Source: Spirodela intermedia (Eukaryota > Streptophyta > Magnoliopsida > Alismatales > Araceae). Taken from it: DNA of 64,000 nt. The notes beneath the pieces are model-generated. The model made no database searches. It saw only the letters and a list, made by a program, of their open reading frames with translations, and was not told where the DNA came from. The position numbers and the translations under genes are program-made. The stretch is from NCBI GenBank assembly GCA_902729315.2, contig LR746267.1, forward strand, positions 935,001-999,000. Reading direction: 5' to 3'. This document shows positions 11,216 through 23,540 of the stretch, one piece after another. Within the stretch, counting starts at the first letter, position 1. Every line of letters starts with the position of its first letter.

Positions 11216-14200
11216 CGATATCCTTTTGTGTTTTAACTTGTTCATACGATGTCCTCCCATTATTGTGTTCTTTCTCATATGATTTAGGCATCTGATGAGA
11301 GTAGCCATAAATTTCATTCAAAAGGGTTTTCTTTTTTTACATTTGTTTTGGTTTCGACATTCTATTCATTTGAAATTTGAATTGGCCTCATAGTGTGGTC
11401 TATTTTACGTGGTGTTCAGCTCAAACAACTCAACATTAAGTGAAAGGATTCTTCACCTGAGAACTTTGTCTATATTAAGTGAAAGGATACTTCACCTGAA
11501 ACAACTCAACATTAAGTACGATCCAGCGCACGCATAAGAACTTTGCCAATTGCTGGGTCTACGTTAACAATTATTGATAGTCTAAGAACTCTGTCCTCTC
11601 TTATCTGGGGTTCTAACGTTTGGCTTTCCGAAAGAAAGTGTAAAGTTACAGATTACGCATAAGATTATCATAAGGATCATGAAACTAAAATAGTAGATAA
11701 TCTAATTTTTTTCAACTTTCAATTTAGCAAATGGTAGCAATTAGAAAGAATGGCAAGTTTATGTAATTTTGCGGCTCCCATATATAAGATGCAACTAAAG
11801 ACATCTAACAGATTCAGTCAAACGCAACGCAGAAAGTTACCACTATCTTTATTTCTGTTCATACTAAGAAAACTGTAAAAGGTATTTTTAATTCCTCAAA
11901 ATATGTAGCAAAATATTGAGTATAATCTACAAAGCTATAGAAATAGGTTCTGGAGACATCTCCAGAACCTTTCTTAGGAGCGGAAGAAAAGGCCTTCAAC
12001 GGACTCATCCATGTATGATGACGAGAATCGCAAGTTCATTTGTTCAGTTTTAATCTTTTCCCTGACTCTTTCATTGCTCGAAGAAATTCGGTCCCAGACC
12101 ATACAGGCCATATCTAATAGATGGTTAAAAGACATTTAACGGTGTCAACAGTTTCATATCTCGGGACAACAGACTTTAGAAAAGGTTGGCATAATCTCAA
12201 AGTGGCATTATCTTCGTAACATTCTATATAAGATTAAAACAGCTAGGTCGCATTATTTCGGCTTCACTTTTTGATCATTTCTAGATTCTAAGTCTTTTGT
12301 TTCATCATGTATCCTGTTTGAGTAATTTGTCATTACCCCCGATTTATTTGTAATTATCTGGTGGGACTTAGAGCCATTTATGATTATTCATAGGACAGTG
12401 GGACTGTCGAATTTAGCCTGTTTGGACCAGCCTCACCTTTCGATTTAAGTGCTGACTCACTGTTCAATGGAGAGGGCTGGAGGACTTGGAGGCGAAAAGA
12501 TATTTAATATGGACTCGGAGGTAGCAAAGAATATTCTCAAGATGAGAATCAATTATTACAAAGTTATTGGTTTCTTGAGACCATGCAAAAAACCTATGTT
12601 GAAAACGTGTTCTGCACATTGAACATGGAGGTTACGAATCCTGGCAGAACGCCTTTATCAAACTATTTTCATATATCAAATGATCAATTACTTAAGATAG
12701 CACAGGAATAGCAAAGACAATGCGGACTAGCAGTTTGGCTAGTGAAGAAGTCTAGTGTACCTATCGAATGGGCAGTTAAATATTTCACCATATGAATAAT
12801 AGAAATAATAATACTTTTAAACATAAGATGGAAAAGAAATTGTGCAAGAAAGGAAAGGCTTCGTCAGCATACCCATAATTAATGAACAGATTGAAACCTC
12901 TAGAGATGTCATGCTCTTGCAGCTAAACCCATTTGTCCAGATGAGACATTGTATATATGCGTTCTCTAGCATACACCTAAAACCGTTCATTCTATACATT
13001 GCAACACATACTTTTGGGAAAACACAGAACGGAAAGGAAGCAATTAATGCACTTTTTGCAATGCCAGTGTCATCAAGAGGACTCCACTTATCATCGAAAG
13101 TATAAATCACAGCCGTAATATCCGGATATCGCAGTCAGCGCCTGAGTTCCCATATGTACTGCTGAAAAAGTCTACAATGAGCTTATTGCTGTTACGGACT
13201 TGTCAGGAACACGACTTGTGGAATCCTCCATTTAGCTTCTTGAAGGGCTACCTTGTAAATTGGCTCTGTCGTTTTGGGAAGTGTTCTTCTCGTATGTACA
13301 TCTGAATAAACAGTGCTTTTCCCATGTACTGTAGAGTGACTATTTTCCCTTTTCGAGGTAGCCAAACCCATCATTATGGCAACTATTGTTAATCCAGAAG
13401 TGCCATTCGGTGATGCCGATTCCTTCCAAATCCACTTGGAATGCCTTGCGAACTGTCATTGGACAAGGAGTTTCGCCCTACCGCGGGACTGACCATGTGA
13501 TAATCCTAGTGCTTGGGTTTATCAGAACTGCCCTGTCACTAATCTTCCCACCAGTCCCCTGAACTAGTCTTCCACTAACAGCCGTGAAATCTCCCACAAT
13601 ACACTCAACGGACACCTTCTAGTTAGAACTTAATACTAGTGACTTCAAGGAGCCACTGCAAAGGGAACTTTTCCAAACTCCTAGAGAAACGTCGAAACTT
13701 GAACAAGTCAAATTTGCGTTCTCGCGGCATGAGTTTTTTGACAGCATGAGTACATGAGTTAGGTCCTAGAATGTCATTTGCGGAAGAGAATAATCCAATT
13801 TACTCCTTAAATTCAGATTAGATTTCAAATGAACATGGTGGGTCATTTCTCAAAATCTCATAGATAATCATCGCAGGAGCTAGTTTCCCATAATGTCTTC
13901 CACGCGCTGCGACTTTAAAAAATCAGCCTTGCATACTTGGAAGACATGTCACCCTATGCGAAATAAGAGTCTTGGACACGTGGGTCTCAGAACTGCAATG
14001 ACTTTCCCTCTAGATTTACACAGGGAAGATGGCTCGAAACTGGTATTCGAAGTCTTGAACGCACTGCAGTGACACAGCGACAATCTCATTCGATCTTCCA
14101 AAGTACGTCTTCGCCAGGCAGGCTAAGTCAGATGTCCTTTAAAAAAGTCGTAGCTGAAAACGTCCGAGTCGCCGGTTCAGAAGATCTGAATTCTCACGCC

Positions 14201-14640
14201 ATAATCACGAGGGAAAGAGTGCGATACACGGAGGAAATAACAGAAGTATTCTAAGACGTCAAAAGGTTCAAAAGGTCTCAGAACTGAGGTGAATCCGTGG
14301 TTGTAGTCGTATCGACGTCGGAGTCGAAATATTAAACACACCAAAATCGGCGAATATATGCATTCTGGTTGGTTAACCGGCAAAATATTCAGCGCGCATA
14401 TCTGGTCAACCGTCAGCATGCTAAACGTACGGAACCAACGGCGTAGGGATACGACAACAGTACCTACCAACTTCCTGACCTCGTCGTAAATGTCTCGACT
14501 ATTCTCTAACTTGTGCCTGACGGTACGCGATATATGCGTTCCTAAGCCACCAAAGGTTCGACAAGTTGACGGAGTATCTCAAGACCTTCCAGACATGACA
14601 CGCATTCCTAGCATTACCAAAACTTTTACCTGGGAAATAT
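11216..14640. other. intergenic; distal unit homology at 11615-12480
   Basis: About 11615-12040 is collinear with 35846-36262 and partly with 43535-43700 (tract ttctaacgtttggctttcc). About 12330-12480 matches 43720-43880. These look like the distal end of the HyPRP unit. In the rest (11216-11614 and 12481-14640) I see no gene, repeat or element that I can name. Confidence 0.5.
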
Positions 14641-15040
14641 GAGCCCATTAAAGTCCCCTAGATGTTTAAGTACGGTGCAAATTTCAGTGTGTCTATAACG
14701 AAATTAAAATCCAATTCATCATGTCGGAGATACCCCGATTATTACATTTTAATAATCTAGAAAACGATCTTACTAAGCCAGGCTACATAAAACTTTCGTT
14801 CGACTCGACATCTCATGTTTTCTCCCTGAGGATAGATAGCGTTGCTAAGGACAAAATACTTGATGTGAACGAGAACCGGTTTTCAAGTTAACAATGCCTT
14901 AGTCTCCCTGCAGTTGTGATGTTGCCTTAATTCGTCGTCGTGAAACTTGGAACACATAAAAATACAACCAAACCATTACAACATCCACAAATCTGCACCC
15001 GTCTAGCACACGTCAATACACACATCATCTCGCTTCATAG

Positions 15041-15295
15041 TCAAAGCAAATCTTCTACTGCCGCCGTTGGACTTGCAGAGATTAATTGGCGGCTTTTTGC
15101 GTCCATAAAAACGACGACCTTATGCCGGACATTTAAATCATAACCACTTCTATCTCTCGTTGACGACCAAAGATCCGATGTGATAGGTGGACGGTTGATG
15201 TTGACCCCGAACGCTAATCCTACCATACATGGCTCAGTCTTAAATCCGATTTCCGGAAGAATATTACTGCTCCGGAATGTCCAGAAACGTGCCAT
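15041..15295 (-). other. unidentified conserved open frame (copy B)
   Basis: 84 codons. It shares most residues with 663-914 (RFWTFRSSNILPEIGFKTE, then MVGLAFGVNINRPP) but has a different C-terminal end. Function and coding status are unknown. Confidence 0.2.
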
Positions 15296-16095
15296 GCATC
15301 GTACGAAACGCAGAAAAACTGGTTTTAGCGTCAGCAGGGAGACAAGAGACTGCCCAACGGATCTTCAACGGGACTCATATTGAATTCTCCTGACTACCGA
15401 ACCAAGGACATTATATTGGATACTCAACTGCGTCAATTGAGGCTCGTGAAAACTTATCATCATGTCTTGAACGAACTAAATGAAACACTTCCAAGGAGAC
15501 ATTACTGTCCCTAATCAAATAAAATAAAAAAAACTACGTATCGTCTTTACACCTGCAAAAGCAAACCAAAATTATATCTTCATTCAATATGAACTTTCAA
15601 GAGAAGTCAGGAATCTTACTATGTCTAGACTCCTGAAGCTGGAAATCATTCTTCCACAGTGGTCCCACCCGTAGCCACCAAACTACCATGATGGTCGGCT
15701 TTAACAGCACTCCCGCCAGCAGACTGCAAAATTGTCAGCTTTCAAGCCTTTCAGAAGAACACCTGATAAATATCCGTTTAAGGCTACAAGGGAACCCAAA
15801 CCATTGTGTTTTTACAAAACAGAAGCATACTACCGGTGAAATAAGGTACAATCAAAACATGTTTTCCCTTGAGTTCTCATATAAAGAATCTGCAGATGTA
15901 ATGTGAAGTTTTTTCGATTGAACCACGTAGAAAAGAGCACACTATGAAACCAATTCAAATTTCAATAGAGAAAAATATTGAAAGAAAAAGAGCAATCACA
16001 AACAGAATTATTGAATGAAAGTTATTGGAACGAACACAATTATGGGAGGACACCCCATGAACATTTTAATACACAAAAAAGTATCAAAATTCCTT

Positions 16096-16306
16096 TCACA
16101 GACGTAAAGCCCTGGTTGAGCCGAATTCTTTGAAAAGTATTGAATGCATCATATTCACGATAGGATCACTTTCTTGCTCAATAAGCAGCAAAAGATTCAA
16201 TATAAATAATTCGGTACCATACCACTGGTGATTATTCACAATCAACGGTGGATTAGTGTGAGCCGTGAGTTCTAACAACCACTCTTGTTAGCTTCCAACC
16301 CATCAT
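16096..16306 (-). pseudogene. relic of unidentified coding segment (copy B)
   Basis: Duplicate of the 1839-2055 relic. MMGWK and RTHGSH are readable and then a stop follows. The C-terminal words (SDPIVNMMHSI, FKEFGST) survive in another frame. It is broken. Confidence 0.4.
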
Positions 16307-17739
16307 TGTGAACGTCACGACTTCCTCTCCACAAGTAGTATATGACATACCCCTTTCAAAGCCACCATTTTAGACGGAAGTTTCAGGAAAAAGAAAAATA
16401 CAAAATGTCGTTGACAACACGGACAATCGTTTAATCACAACTGTTCAATTATAGGCGTTTGGAAACTTTCTTCATGGTAATAAACTTCGGAAATCGAGAT
16501 GAACCTATGCAATAATTATGGAATTAATTATTCACATTAATGTACACCGTCAACGTTGGCTTTCACAGATCACCAAGGGTCGACTGGGTCTTTCTTCTCC
16601 TTATTTATTCCGGCATATCCTTGACATCAGATACAGTATATACACTCTAGTCACTGTTAAGGTTGAAGAACTGCGAAAATGCAGCCGTTAGGATATCGGG
16701 GCATGTGCAGAGTTGACCAACGCAGTGACGAACTTGAAACTTCCGTCTGAGGGGGCAGCTTTTTTCTCTTGTGGTCTTTTCCTGTTTTACAACGTTTTCT
16801 CTCTCGCATGCCGTGGTGTGACCTTATATATCTGTATTTTACTCTACTTCTTTTTTATTGTTGATGTATTTAGTGTATCAGGTGCAGAGATGCAGGCCCA
16901 ACACCCTGCATCACAATGGAAGTAACAACATCGTTTTCGTTGTATCCGTAAATGTGGAATTTCCAACCAGAGTATGGAAACGCATGTACTGTTTTCTTCC
17001 AACCAGAAATTACAACTAAACGACATGTGGCAGTTAAGTTGACGAAACCTCCATCCCTATTTAGTCTTTTACGTATTGCGATGTAGCCGTAATTTGTCAA
17101 CTGGCAGTTTTGACCATTTGACGGACGGAAGAAGAAAAACGTGCGTATCGTGTTCTCTTCATAAGTCTGTAGCTAAGCGTCCCCATCTGTCCAGAAATCA
17201 ACAAGGTTCAGAGTGCCAAACAATTAATAGGCGGGGCTTTCTGCCCTTCAAACCGGCAACCAGACGTAGAACATCCTCCAAATCTGAATACCTCATGAAT
17301 GAAAGAGGACGTTCGATCTGGACAACTGATGTGGACCGGGCACAGCAAATTGACCATTTAACTCCGTCTTAAATTAGAACTTTTGCCACACCGCAATGTC
17401 AAGTAAAAGTCGTTGGATTGTACAAGTGTTCGACGCCAAACAATGCCTAGCTAAATGACTGAGATTTCATTGTGGATTGTCAAACTTCCGTTAAAGGCAA
17501 ACTTTCACCTGTTAATTTTCAAAACTTCATTACGAATTCCTGACCCGAGACAAGCCGGCGATGAAATCCCACTAGTAGTGCACGGCGAATAAATCTGGCA
17601 ACTACAGGTCATCAGAAACAAGGCTCTTTCATATAACCATTCCTAGTAGGAAACGTATCAAACCAAGTGTTTAATTCTAAGTTCAACCTTCACAAAGGGG
17701 GGCTTCAGCAAACCGCATTCAAGGCTTCCCTTCCCTCTC

Positions 17740-17745
17740 TATAAA
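17740..17745 (+). promoter_or_regulatory. TATA box of HyPRP B
   Basis: TATAAA 46 bp before the ATG at 17791, in the same context as the TATA box of HyPRP A. Confidence 0.7.
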
Positions 17746-17790
17746 GCCCAGCCCAACACCGCCTCTGAGTCATCCAACAATAAGGTCGTC

Positions 17791-18378
17791 ATGGCTGCCA
17801 AGATGACAGCCACGACAGCAGTGTTCCTGATCCTGAACCTTCTATTCGTCACCTTGGCTTCTTCCCAATCCGAAGGACCCCTATCTCCTCCACCAACAGA
17901 GAGCCCCTCCACTCCCGTCGTCGCTGTCCTCACTCCACCTGCTACGTCGCCTATCGAATCTTCACCTTCAATTCCCCTAGCCCCATCCTTGCCGCCGTCG
18001 TTCTTACCCCTGGTTGTACCTCCGTCTGCTCCCCCAGTGGTACCTCCGTCCACTCCCCCAGTGGTACCTCCGTCCACTCCCCCAGTCGTTCCTCCGTCCA
18101 CTCCTCCAGTCGTACCTCCCTCCGCGCTATCAGTGGTTCCTCCGTCCACTCCCCGAGTGGTTCCTCCGTCAACTCCCCCAGTCGTTCCTCCGTCCACACC
18201 CCCAGTCGTACCTGTTGGCTTTGCAAAGCCAGATCCACTCCAAAAAACTCTCGGATACAGGAAGAGTCAAGAAGAAGGAATCGGAATAACTATAATTGAT
18301 CAAAAAAACAAAGTTTCATTCTTCACAGTCAATACGTCGAACACATTGTCCCTTATAAAGGGAAGCCAATCATCATAG
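17791..18378 (+). pseudogene. HyPRP unit B, 5' half, chimeric with retroelement
   Basis: The open frame of 195 aa starts with an intact signal peptide (MAAKMTATTAVFLILNLLF..ASSQ), followed by a proline-rich domain of PPSTPPVV octets to about residue 140. At about 18212 the HyPRP text stops and a non-homologous tail of about 55 residues (VGFAKPDPLQKTLG and on) is read from the left end of the copia complex. The eight-cysteine motif is missing here; its remnant lies at 32571-32809 on the same strand, 14.4 kb away. If expressed, the product would be a secreted proline-rich protein without 8CM and with an unrelated tail. More likely it is a disrupted gene. The promoter region and TATA box are intact. 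Confidence 0.85.
18012..18211 (+). repeat. 24-nt tandem repeat encoding PPSTPPVV
   Basis: About eight copies of a 24-nt unit (cctccgtccactcccccagt plus 4 nt), each encoding a proline-rich octet. Related arrays occur in the other HyPRP copies with different copy numbers. The retroelement junction lies at the end of this array. Confidence 0.85.
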
Positions 18379-18599
18379 GAGAGAAAGACACCATGCAACC
18401 AACTCCACGCTGAGTTGGCTTGGTGTTTGTGTTGGCACCATCCTTACCGTTATAACTCTCGACGATAGAGGGCCTTGATCAATCTTGTAAACAGAAAATA
18501 ACTACCTGGAAAAAGGGAAAACGCCCAATTCAGTCTCGCTAAAGTATTTGTCGGAGACTGTTATTCGCGACGTTATATGATGGGATTAGATCAGGCCCT
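18213..18599 (-). other. 3' untranslated/LTR zone of the copia relic
   Basis: It lies between the RNase H stop (near 18600, minus strand) and the HyPRP junction. By position it should hold the polypurine tract and 3' LTR. No matching 5' LTR is visible at the right end of the element, so the LTR cannot be delimited. Confidence 0.4.
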
Positions 18600-19258
18600 T
18601 CAATCTTTCCCTTGCTCCAGTTCCTCCGTATGGACATCCTTGATGTCCAAGTGCTCCCGCATCTCCACAAATTTTAGCCTTTCGAGTGACTTGGTGAGAA
18701 TATCCGCCAATTGATCCTCAGTCTTCACATAGTTCACTGAGATCTTCTTGTCTTCTACACACTGACGAATAAAGTGATAACAAGTGTCAATTATGCTTAG
18801 TCTGGCTATGATGCACCGGATTCTTGCTTAAGATAATGGTTGATTTGTTATCCACAAGAAGCTTCACAGTCCCTTCTTCTACTGTAATTCGCTAATGAGG
18901 CGATTAAGCTACACGCCCTGACATGTAGCCGTAGTAGCAGCAATATACTCCACTTCACACGAAGATAAGGCTACTAACTTCTGCTTTTGAGAAGCCCAGC
19001 TAATAGCCATCTTACCAAAGAAAAAAACTTGCCCGAGGTGCTTTTCCTGTCTTGCGCATCACCAGCAAAATCGTTGTCATTGTAACCAATTAATTCTGCC
19101 ATTTTAAGTCTTTTTTCATATACTAAATCATAGTGAGTTGTACCTTTCAAGTATCTTAGAACTCGCTTGATGGTCGCGAGATACTCTGAAGTTGGGTGCT
19201 CAATAAACCTGCTCAGAAATCCCACAGAATATGTCAAATTAGGATGCGTGTGAGTCAA
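18600..19258 (-). pseudogene. copia RT C-terminus and RNase H, decayed
   Basis: The minus-strand text is collinear with plant copia: HPNLTYSVGFLSRF, LRYLKGT, DNDFAGDAQDRKSTSGKFF, then SSCEVEYIAA, VDNKSTI, and EDQLADILTKSLERLKF before a stop near 18600. Several in-frame stops and frameshifts interrupt it. RNase H removes the RNA strand during reverse transcription; this copy cannot encode an active enzyme. Confidence 0.85.
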
Positions 19259-19261
19259 ATA

Positions 19262-19828
19262 TCATAAGCTTCCGATGAGGCTACGAAAATAGGTAGAATC
19301 AACTGATGTACCTAAATTTAGTGCACCAAATTTGACTCTAGCTTCAAGCGGAGCTTGCACTAGATTACACTCGTCCATCTTTACAAAATTCAGTACTTTC
19401 AGTGCATAAGTTCTCTGTGACAAAGTAATATATGCTTCATTCTGAACCACTTTGATGCCCAAATAAGAACAAAGATATCTGAGATCACTCATCTTGAAGA
19501 AATGCTTCATTTTTTCTTTGAAATTGTTAATGTCGCTGTCAGTCTCTCTTGTGACAATAAAATCATCCACATAAACACCGATGATCAAGTGAACTCGGTC
19601 AGAATATCTCAAGTAGACAGCTTGCTCATGCTTACTTCTCTTGAAACCGAGTTAGATAAGACATTTATGAAGCTTGAAATTCTATGCACGTGGGGCTTGC
19701 TTGAGCCCATATAACGCTTTCTTTAGTTTTAGAACACAGCCCTCTTTATCCTTCACAATAAATCCTTTAGGTTGTTTGACATATAATTCTTCCATCACAT
19801 CTCCATTTAGAAAGGCAGATTTCACATC
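19262..19828 (-). pseudogene. copia reverse transcriptase fragment
   Basis: It starts abruptly at DVKSAFLNGD, a conserved RT block that normally lies well inside the domain. It continues through ALYGLKQAPRAW and the catalytic YVDD box (IIGVYVDDFIV), then DLRYLCSYLGIKV and the SLIGSL end. A stop separates the palm region from the YVDD part. The N-terminal RT fingers are missing because the HyPRP duplication block joins at 19830. Confidence 0.88.
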
Positions 19829-20228
19829 TAGAGATTTTCTTTTCTGAGGGTTTGCCCGTGGAGTCCCCGCTCAGATCCCAACACCTTTGTGGTAGGGGTA
19901 CCGAAACTTAGTCTCCTCTAATCTCAAGCTTGCAGAACCCGGCATTATAAATGAGTTCTGGATTTATTGGTACCAGTTTCACGTGATTGTTTTGGCTTCC
20001 ATACTGCAATCAGTGTGCCCGAAAGATGGCTCTCACGTGTTGTGGAGTAACCAAACACAAACAGTTTATTGCTGTAATTCGGAAACCAAATGAAGGTAGC
20101 ACGATAAAACACAAGGATGTTAACCAGAAAATGCTGGCAGTTGCTCACAGCAGCGTCTAGGAGCACAGATAAGGCGGCGTGGGAATCACTGAACACTGGA
20201 GTCTATTCATCTGTACGAATCAAAAGTT

Positions 20229-20945
20229 TTAAGGGCACGACAACCCAGCAGGCACCGGCCTGCCGCAGAAATTCAGGAGCAACGCGACGTCCTCGGGAAT
20301 CTGCAGATTAAGTCCGAGGAAACTGTTGCTGGCGGCGAAGCAGAGGCACACTGCGGCCTGTTCGTTGGAGAGCCTATCGATGAGCGCGCAACAAGCTCCT
20401 CTAGGGGGGCGGATACGAGTTACCCGGAGAGCGAAGAGCACCGGAGCGCAGATTCTTAGCCCGACGGCATCGATAAGGCATCTCACACCCACGATGGGAC
20501 GAGGCGGCGGCAGCGGTGGGGGCGGTGGTGGTGGTGGTGGCGGGGAGGATGGAGGTGGGGACGGCGGAACAACTGGGGGCGAGGACGGAGGCACTGCCGG
20601 GGGCGTGGACGGAGGTACGACTGGTGGAGTGGACGGAGGAACGACTGGGAGCGTGGACGGAGATACGACTTGGGGTGCGGACGGAGGTATTACTGGAGGT
20701 GCGGACGGAGGTTCAACCGGAGGTGAGAAGGGGGGTGGTGGTAAGGACAACGGCGGCGGGGAAGGTGGAGATTCGATAGGCGACGTAGCAGGTGGAGGTG
20801 AAGACGGAGCGACGACTGGAGGGGAGGGGTTTTCTGTTGGTGGAGGAGGAGATACGGGTCCTTCAACTTGGGAAGAAGCCAAGGCGGCGAATAGAAGGTT
20901 CACGAGCAGGAAAAAGGCCGTCGTGGCCGTCGTCTTGGTAGCCAT
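20229..20945 (-). CDS. hybrid proline-rich protein (HyPRP), intact, inside copia complex
   Basis: 238 aa, same layout as the gene at 8699-9415: signal peptide 1-25, proline-rich domain to about 153, and eight-cysteine motif 154-238. The six residue differences from its twin (P to S, S to F, V to I, P to Q, S to P, P to L) all fall in the proline-rich domain; signal peptide and 8CM are identical. A TATA box 47 bp upstream and about 330 bp of 5' flank are included, so it could be expressed as a secreted wall protein. It runs in the same direction as the surrounding copia genes. Because it carries its own promoter and non-transcribed flank, it looks like a DNA-level duplicate and not a retrocopy. 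Confidence 0.92.
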   Translation of the reverse strand: MATKTTATTAFFLLVNLLFAALASSQVEGPVSPPPPTENPSPPVVAPSSPPPATSPIESPPSPPPLSLPPPPFSPPVEPPSAPPVIPPSAPQVVSPSTLPVVPPSTPPVVPPSTPPAVPPSSPPVVPPSPPPSSPPPPPPPPPPLPPPRPIVGVRCLIDAVGLRICAPVLFALRVTRIRPPRGACCALIDRLSNEQAAVCLCFAASNSFLGLNLQIPEDVALLLNFCGRPVPAGLSCP

Positions 20946-20991
20946 GACGAGCCTGAGGTTGGGTGATTCAGAGGCGATGTTGGGCTAGGGT

Positions 20992-20997
20992 TTTATA
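20992..20997 (-). promoter_or_regulatory. TATA box of the second intact HyPRP
   Basis: Minus-strand TATAAA, 47 bp before the ATG at 20945, identical to copy 1. Confidence 0.7.
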
Positions 20998-21329
20998 GAG
21001 ATGGGAAGGAAGCCTTGAATGCGAGCTGCTGAAGTCCGCCTTCGTGAATGTTGAACTTGCAATTCAATTAAACACTTGGTTTGGCACGATTCTTAGATGA
21101 GATGGTCGTATGGAAGAGCGTTGTATCTACTGGCCTGTAGTTGCCATATTTATTCGGCGTGCGCTGTTAGTGGGATTATGACTTGCAACCGAACCGAACA
21201 GAGGGCCCCCCACTACAATCAGCATTGGTTTCATCCTAAGCTTATGCGGGGTCAACAGTTAAGACCATCAGATAGGTTTCATCGTAAGCTTATACAGTTG
21301 GCTTAAGACTGGTGCACAATAAGGTTTGT

Positions 21330-21720
21330 ATAAGATCTAGATTTGGGGTGTCCTTATAATCCTTTCTATGAATACATTGACTCTTAGTTCAAACTAATTT
21401 TACCATTTATTCTATCATTCTATTGCGTTATATTCAATATCTCCCCTTTGTCCCACATTTTATTCCTCTTGTCTTCACCTTTTTTAGATTTAATTCTACC
21501 CTTCACGATCTCAACTATATATAGATATAGGAAATAAAATAAGTAAAATTCTTACTCTTATTTCCTATACTCCCTAAAAATTGACCATTACTTATCCTAA
21601 ATAGAAGAGTGAGGTTTTATAAATATTATTTCATGAATTTGGTTGCATCAAGATGACATATTTAACCTCCAATTCATGTTCATCACCATGAATCACTATA
21701 TTTTCTTCTCATTATTATGA
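21330..21720. repeat. dispersed AT-rich repeat, copy 1
   Basis: Collinear with 38590-38960. Shared landmarks are ctcccctttgtc, gaaataaaataagtaaaatt, cttatcctaaata and gagtgaggttttataaat. In the second copy it lies beside a copia-type primer-binding site, so it is probably the 5' part of the same element family. Confidence 0.75.
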
Positions 21721-23401
21721 TAATTTTTAAATTACTAAAAAAAGCTAAAAAATGTCTTCATAGATTTCTTAAAAACTTAAAATAAACTATTTTTAAAATT
21801 TAACTTTATGAGTAATTTCTATTAACATATTGATTCAAATTATAATTTTTTCATTTACATAAATCATAAAAATTAGCTAATTAAAAAAACATTACATCAC
21901 TCACAAACTAATATTAATGTTTTTTACTTAAAAAAATCACAATTTATGTTAATTCATGCTAGAAATTATGTGTATTACTTCATTATTAGATAGAAACAAA
22001 GCATTATCACGGGTTTTTATGTTTCAAAAAAGTAAATTCTTTTACATATATAGTGTGATTAAGTCAAAGTTGGAAAGTGTTATTTGTTGACTCATTAATC
22101 GTTTGGACTATTATATAGCCCAATAAAATATAACATGTTATAATAAACCCTACAATCATGAAAGGGATGTAGAAACTGCCCACTAAATAAATGGAGGCAT
22201 TTTAGTCAATGCCTCCACATACTCTTGGTCTTTCCCTCCCTCCTTTTTAAATAGGGGAGGGACATGGGAGAAGGCATTTAAAGAGGATTCTAGTTCTTCT
22301 ATTTTTGTTTTTCTTTCCTTTTAAAGAGGATGACATTTGGCACCAAAGAAAGAGATCCAAAAGTAGTTGTTAGGTTCTCTTTCATTTGTTTCTAATGGGG
22401 GACAAAGGGGCCATAATAGATCTCCTTAAAGAGAGCTGCACACTAATCTTTAGAGTTGACTTAAATTAAAACTTTGAGGACTTGATATCCAGATAATCCC
22501 ATGGTTTAAAAAAAAATAGGATCATTAATTTCCTATTGAGTTATCTAATTCAAAAAATCAAACAAGACTTCTCAACCAAGGTTTGGACCACCAATTTTTC
22601 ACACAAAGGTGGTTATCCTATGAATCTCACAAATTCTAAGAGGAAGGATCTAAAAATAATTACCAACTTCAAAAGAAATTTAAAAATCAACATACCTTTG
22701 CGATAGAGATTTTTGATATCTTGAAGATTCTTGTTGATTTGAGTTTCACAAGCTTTGTTAGTGATTTTCAAAGGTTCAGATTGAGTGGTTCGCACCAAGG
22801 AGTGGACTGATGCAGTTCGAAGGGAATAAGCTGTTTGGGTTGGGACGTAGAAATGAGGTGAAATAATAAAATAATGATGACTGGAAAAGAAAAGGTGGAG
22901 AGAGAAAAGGGGGTGGAATGAGAGGGTGTCGGCAGGAGAAAGAGAGAGAGAGAGAGAGAATGCGGGGTATGTTGTGACGTTGAGAGACAGAAAATAGGGG
23001 ATTCTCGTGCAGACGAGAACCAAGGGTGATTTTTTTAAATATTAACTAAAGGGTGGAGGGAGAAAAGGGGCAAAATGAGAACGTTGGCGGGAGAGAGAGA
23101 GAAAGAGGGTTTCACGTGGGGCTAACGGCAAAAAGGTAGAACGGCGGCGACGGCAGGCTGATGACAAGGTGGACGGCGAGGAAAAGGAATGGCGGAGGAG
23201 ATTGAACGATTCGTGGCAACGGTGACACTTATAGGGCTTGCAGCGATGGAAGGAGAGGGCGACAATAGGCGGTGAAAGCAAGGTTGGAGGTGGTTGCGGC
23301 AGCGGCAAGGATAGTGAGAGGCAAGTTAGGCTGAAGTGTGGACAAGCAGATGATGACAGGATGGAAGGATAATGAAGTGGGAGAAGAGAAAGAGAAAGAG
23401 G

Positions 23402-23540
23402 TACCCTAAATCCAAGAGGGTGAGAAGAAGAAGATACCCCTAATCCAAGAGGCGAGTGAAAGAGAATAGGAACCCCTGATCCAAGAGGCGAGCGAGGGGA
23501 AAGAGGAACCCCTAATCCAAGAAGTGAGAGTGATAACAAG
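23402..23540 (+). repeat. imperfect tandem repeat, about 38-nt unit
   Basis: Four copies of a unit centred on cccctaatccaagaggcgag, with purine-rich linkers of varying length. Confidence 0.7.

Larger units (their letters stand above)
14641..17739 (+). repeat. upstream arm of duplicated HyPRP unit B
   Basis: Collinear with unit A (223-3542), with deletions such as the loss of about 110 nt relative to 1390-1500. It leads directly into the unit B HyPRP promoter. No separate gene is recognised apart from the open frame at 15041-15295 and the relic at 16096-16306. Confidence 0.85.
19830..21272. repeat. HyPRP duplication block, copy 2
   Basis: Nearly identical to 8300-9743 over its whole length (single-base changes only by eye), inserted directly against copia RT sequence. 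The left junction reads atcta|gagattttc against ctca|gagattttc in copy 1, with minimal shared bases. Confidence 0.95.

Noticed and set aside
22938-22958. GA run as a regulatory element
   Set aside because: It is a short microsatellite with no gene nearby.
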